Positions 61,088-64,000 of a stretch of DNA of 64,000 nt are shown here, in pieces. This DNA comes from Labrys miyagiensis. GTDB lineage: Bacteria; Pseudomonadota; Alphaproteobacteria; Rhizobiales; Labraceae. The notes under the pieces are model-generated. The model saw only the letters and a program-made list of their open reading frames with translations, had not been told where the DNA came from and did no database searches. The translations under genes and the position numbers were made by a program. Within the stretch, counting starts at the first letter, position 1, and every line of letters begins with the position of its first letter. The DNA lies in the NCBI RefSeq assembly GCF_030160835.1, contig NZ_BSPC01000023.1, positions 142,330 to 206,329 on the forward strand, written 5' to 3'.

Positions 61088-61217
61088 CTGGGAGCGCGGA
61101 CGTCTCGTCCGCTCTTGAACCGGAAACGTATGCGGAAAGGGCGCGGCCATTTGAGGTTCGCGCCCTTTTTTCTGGTTTCCTCGTTTCAAGAGCGGACTGG
61201 AAGTCCGCGCTCCCAGC
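61088..61217. repeat. Palindromic element A7 enclosing a terminator
   Basis: CTGGGAGCGCGGACGTCTCG..CCGCTCTTGAA on the left and TTTCAAGAGCGGACTGG..CGCGCTCCCAG on the right are inverted arms. Between them lies a separate rho-independent terminator (61136-61171). It separates convergent EF-Tu-like and EamA genes. Confidence 0.88.
61136..61171 (+). terminator. Rho-independent terminator of the EF-Tu-like gene
   Basis: AAAGGGCGCG (61136-61145) pairs with CGCGCCCTTT (61159-61168), followed by TTT, 58 bases after the stop. The stem has A/T flanks on both sides, so it could also work for the convergent gene. Confidence 0.85.
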
Positions 61218-61218
61218 A

Positions 61219-62070
61219 TTATCCCAGCCGCATGAACACCAGCCCCAGCAGGATCAGCACCGCCGAGATCCCCCGCACCGGCGTGAACGGCTCTTTGAGG
61301 AACACCACCGCGATCAGGCCGCCGAACAGCACGCTGGTTTCGCGCGTGGCGGCGACCAGCGCGATGGGCGCCACCGTCATCGCCCAGATCACGATCCAGT
61401 AGGCGGCAAGCGACATGGCGCCGCCGGCAAAGCCCGGGAGCAGGAACTTGAAGGCGGGCCGGATGCCCTCGAGACCCTTGCGCCACAGGCAGATCGCCAG
61501 CATCGGATAGGCGTCGACCGCGAAAAGCGCGGCGGCGTAGGAATTCGGGCTGCCGGCGGTCCTTGCGCCAATGCCGTCCACGACGGTGTAGAGCGAGATG
61601 GTGCCAGCCGTAAGCAGTGCGTAGATCACCGCCGCCCGGCTCGGCACCACACTGCCGCGCTGCCCCTTCAGCGAGATCAGCAGCACGCCGAGGCCGAGCA
61701 GCGCGATGCCGACGACATTGCCGGGGCTCATCGGGTCATGGATGAAGGCCAGCGAGATCACGGCCGTGACGAGCGGCGCGGCGCCGCGCGCGATCGGGTA
61801 GACCTGGCTCATATCGGCCCGCCGATAGGCCTCGGCGAGAAAAAGATAATAGAACAGGTGCAGGACGGTCGAGGCGGCCACCCAGATCCAGGCTTCCCGG
61901 TTCGGCAGGCCCGTGATCGGCAGGGCCGCCAGCGCGATGATGCCGCAGGAGACGCAGATCAGCGTCATCGCCAGGAAGGGATCGAGCCTGATCTTGACGA
62001 GCGCGTTCCAGCCGGCGTGCAAGGCGGCCGCACTGAGGACAGCGAGAAAGACCGGCAGTTGCAGTTCCAT
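61219..62070 (-). CDS. EamA/DMT superfamily transporter
   Basis: The 283-residue inner-membrane protein has ten hydrophobic segments in two EamA repeats. Features include LHAGWNALVKIRLDPFLAMT in helix 1-2, AEAYRRADMSQVYPIARGAA and ALVAATRETSVLFGGLIAVV, VFLKEPFTPVRGISAVLILL. It is probably a metabolite exporter. MELQLPVFLAV at 62070 is the natural start. The substrate is unknown. Confidence 0.9.
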   Translation of the reverse strand: MELQLPVFLAVLSAAALHAGWNALVKIRLDPFLAMTLICVSCGIIALAALPITGLPNREAWIWVAASTVLHLFYYLFLAEAYRRADMSQVYPIARGAAPLVTAVISLAFIHDPMSPGNVVGIALLGLGVLLISLKGQRGSVVPSRAAVIYALLTAGTISLYTVVDGIGARTAGSPNSYAAALFAVDAYPMLAICLWRKGLEGIRPAFKFLLPGFAGGAMSLAAYWIVIWAMTVAPIALVAATRETSVLFGGLIAVVFLKEPFTPVRGISAVLILLGLVFMRLG

Positions 62071-62281
62071 CGGGTGGCCACTTCGGATACGGCGCCCGAC
62101 TGGTTGGCCTGAGGCCATGGCATAGGGGGCGGACAGGAGAGAGCTTGCAAAGTGCAGACCGGAATCCGGCAGCACTTTCAGTGCCCTCCATGTCACCATG
62201 ACAGTTTTATGTCAAAGATTCGCAGGAGCTTCCTCGCGAAAGACCGTTGGCAGGCCCGAATGCACGGCGACGAGAGCGCAG

Positions 62282-62899
62282 CTATTTCACCCTCACCATG
62301 GCAAGCGCGGCCCCTGCCCCCATCAACAGGCCGCCCGACAGGCGGTTGCGCAGACGGCCGCGCGAGGCCAGTACGCCGCGGGCGCGGCCGGCGAGGAAGG
62401 CCCAGCCGCTGTCGACCAGCACGGCCATCGCCAGGAAGCTCAAGGACAGAATGGCGATCTGCAGGCTGACATGCCCTTCCATGCTGACGAACTGCGGGAA
62501 GAAGGCGCCGTAGAACAGCAGAGTCTTGGGGTTGGTGAGCGAGACCAGCAGCGCCCGCATGAAGATGCGGCGCGGCGATTTCGGCTCCGGCCGGCTCTTC
62601 GAAAGATCGGCGGCGGGCGCGCGCCACTGCGCGATGCCGAGCCAGACGAGATAGGCGACGCCGATCCAGCGCAGCACCTCGAACCAGGTGCCGAGCGCGC
62701 CGAGTAGTTCGGACATGCCGAGAGCCGTCAGGGCCAGCTGCAGCACCATGGCAGAGCTGGTGCCGGCCACGGTGAGCAGGCCGTAACGCGGCCCGTGGGC
62801 GATGCTGTTGGCGACGATCAGGGCGACATTCGGCCCTGGAATCAGCATGAGCACGAGGACGGCGCCGAGGAAGGCGGCATAGAGACTGAGGTCGATCAT
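62282..62899 (-). CDS. LysE/RhtB family exporter
   Basis: The 205-residue inner-membrane exporter has six hydrophobic segments and the motif LMLIPGPNVALIVANSIAHG, RYGLLTVAGTSSAMVLQLAL and VSLTNPKTLLFYGAFFPQF. Likely exports an amino acid such as a threonine or homoserine type substrate. AGGAGAGTCCC precedes the ATG. A minus-strand terminator-like hairpin lies 43 bases upstream of the start, so the gene has either a promoter close to the ATG or an attenuated leader. Confidence 0.9.
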   Translation of the reverse strand: MIDLSLYAAFLGAVLVLMLIPGPNVALIVANSIAHGPRYGLLTVAGTSSAMVLQLALTALGMSELLGALGTWFEVLRWIGVAYLVWLGIAQWRAPAADLSKSRPEPKSPRRIFMRALLVSLTNPKTLLFYGAFFPQFVSMEGHVSLQIAILSLSFLAMAVLVDSGWAFLAGRARGVLASRGRLRNRLSGGLLMGAGAALAMVRVK

Positions 62900-62941
62900 G
62901 GGACTCTCCTGTGTGGGGAAGCGGCGGGGAGTCCGGACATG

Positions 62942-62970
62942 AAAAACCCCGCCGAGATGCGGGCGGGGTT
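62942..62970 (-). terminator. Minus-strand terminator in the LysE leader
   Basis: Read on the minus strand, AACCCCGCC (62970-62962), an eight-base loop and GGCGGGGTT (62953-62945) are followed by TTT. It stops transcription coming from the lipoprotein gene, or attenuates the LysE-type gene. The gap 62900-63241 holds nothing else recognisable. Confidence 0.7.
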
Positions 62971-63241
62971 GGGTGCGGAATGGCAGGAGGCGCTGCGTTC
63001 AGCAGGACCCGGAAAGCCAGACGCGCGCGAAGACCGCCGCCGAGGGAAGGCAGCGTTGTTGCGGTATCGCGTGGGCCGGGTTTCTCACCATACGGAAGCT
63101 ATACACGAAAAGGATCGAACAGGCCAGCGGGCAAGTCTGGTGGCCGGTCCTGAGGCCCGGCTCCGACATGCGCTGGCCTCCGGACAGCCGGGTCCGAAGG
63201 TCCCCCCAATCCTATCCCGTCGGCAGCCCCCACCTCACCCC

Positions 63242-63937
63242 TCAGGCGGCACGCTTGCACAGTGCCTTGGGCGGCGTTTCGAGATTGGGATAAGGCTCGG
63301 GCTTGCCCTCGGCGCGAGCCTGGGCGTTGATACGGGCTCTCGCCTCAAGGCAGGATTGCGAGCCATCGCATTGCCCGCTGCGGTGACCAGGTGGCACAGG
63401 TGGCAGCTTACGGAGCATGGCATCCGGGATATTCTCGCCATAGTGCAAGAAGCGTGGCTGACCGTTCGCATCCTTGGGGTAATAGCTCAGCAAGTCTGGA
63501 CTGAGGGGCGTGGTGCCCCCTCCCCTCAGCAGGTCCTGACGCCGCTCAAAGAGTTCATAGCCCGGCATCGGCACCGTGCCATCGCAATGACATTTCATCT
63601 CTTCCTCAATAAGGCGCTTGCTCGACGGGCCGACCGCTCCCGAAATGGCGCGTGTCGAGGCGTCCGCCTCGATCGAGGGCGCCGTGGCCACTGTCTCCAT
63701 GCCAAAGGCATAGAGATCGCCCATGATGAGCTCGATACAGCTCATGCGCTTACGCCCGGAAGCCACTGCGGCGACATCGGCGATGCTGAAGCGATTGGGA
63801 TCGGCCTGTTCCGCAGCCGTGAGGGGCCGGATGCTCGCATAGGCAACAGGCGCGCGGTCCTGGCCGCATGCAAGCAAACTCAAGGCGAGCGAGGCGTAGG
63901 CTCCGAAGAAAAGAAATGTACCAGGCCGCATGGACAA
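63242..63937 (-). CDS. Putative lipoprotein of unknown function
   Basis: The 231-residue product has a lipoprotein signal, FLFFGAYASLALSLLACGQD, with the lipobox cysteine in LLAC (residue ~24). The mature part has several cysteines (SCIELIMGDLY, MKCHCDG, GQCDGSQSCLEA, ALCKRAA), suggesting disulfides, and a proline-rich middle (KLPPVPPGHRSG). I recognise no family. The start may be 63937 or the second ATG at 63931. The 63 bases to the window end show nothing else. Confidence 0.75.
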   Translation of the reverse strand: MSMRPGTFLFFGAYASLALSLLACGQDRAPVAYASIRPLTAAEQADPNRFSIADVAAVASGRKRMSCIELIMGDLYAFGMETVATAPSIEADASTRAISGAVGPSSKRLIEEEMKCHCDGTVPMPGYELFERRQDLLRGGGTTPLSPDLLSYYPKDANGQPRFLHYGENIPDAMLRKLPPVPPGHRSGQCDGSQSCLEARARINAQARAEGKPEPYPNLETPPKALCKRAA

Positions 63938-64000
63938 CGATCTCTAGATGTGAGCTTTCAGGAGGTTGTCCATTCGGAAGCGACCGGGAAGATTGAGGTT

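Overview
The window looks like chromosomal DNA of an alphaproteobacterium of the order Hyphomicrobiales (Rhizobiales). The evidence is high GC, heterotetrameric sarcosine oxidase genes (soxBDAG), the rhizobial-type glycerol ABC transporter cluster (glpSTPQUV with glpR, glpD and glpK), a urtABCDE urea/amide transporter and many LysR, TetR and ABC genes. The genus cannot be fixed from sequence alone. I found no rRNA, tRNA, CRISPR array, prophage or intact transposase.

Layout. 1-1 kb: ArsR regulator and its AHSA1 partner, with an operator over the start codon. 1.2-6.4 kb: soxBDAG operon. 6.5-11 kb: aldo/keto reductase, LysR/SDR divergent pair, aldehyde dehydrogenase. 11.2-12.8 kb: convergent DUF6065-like and TPR genes. 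12.8-23.7 kb: glycerol regulon, with transporter and repressor on the minus strand and glpD and glpK on the plus strand. 23.7-25.3 kb: decayed zone with fragments of an isomerase-like gene and an oligopeptide ABC ATPase. 25.3-32.2 kb: TetR gene and urtABCDE (minus). 32.5-36.8 kb: a very unusual hybrid histidine kinase (NCS1 permease-like module, cysteine cluster, two membrane helices, kinase, receiver) and a LuxR-type response regulator, divergent from urtA. 36.8-37.5 kb: HepT/MntA toxin-antitoxin. 37.6-40.9 kb: DUF899, YCII, ECF sigma (ECF42 type) and SRPBCC genes, with a partial duplication of the YCII 5' end. 41-47 kb: MgtC-like, stress-type small proteins, SDR pair with LysR, AlkB, DUF72. 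47.7-49.2 kb: cytoplasmic-looking zincin with a peptidoglycan-binding-like partner. 49.2-51.6 kb: WYL regulator/LysE pair, and a collapsed SDR gene beside a TetR gene. 51.8-55.6 kb: rhomboid protease and DEAD-box helicase. 55.6-59.3 kb: subtilisin-like protease with 14 C-terminal repeats, followed by a small secreted protein resembling its propeptide. 59.9-64 kb: a divergent EF-Tu paralogue, two exporters and a lipoprotein.

A recurring theme is intergenic palindromic elements. At least eleven share one architecture: two inverted copies of a short hairpin, usually flanked by CTGGGA..TCCCAG or similar, with cores that differ between copies. They sit at gene ends, and one supplies the last codons of urtC. 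Larger inverted repeats of other types lie at 21.9, 26.0, 27.0 and 47.3 kb. A separate ~105 bp dispersed element occurs at 2.4 and 42.2 kb.

The best candidates for something new are the permease-kinase fusion next to urtABCDE, the EF-Tu paralogue with a rebuilt switch I, the protease/free-propeptide pair, the zincin/PGBD pair, and the palindromic element family with exchangeable cores.
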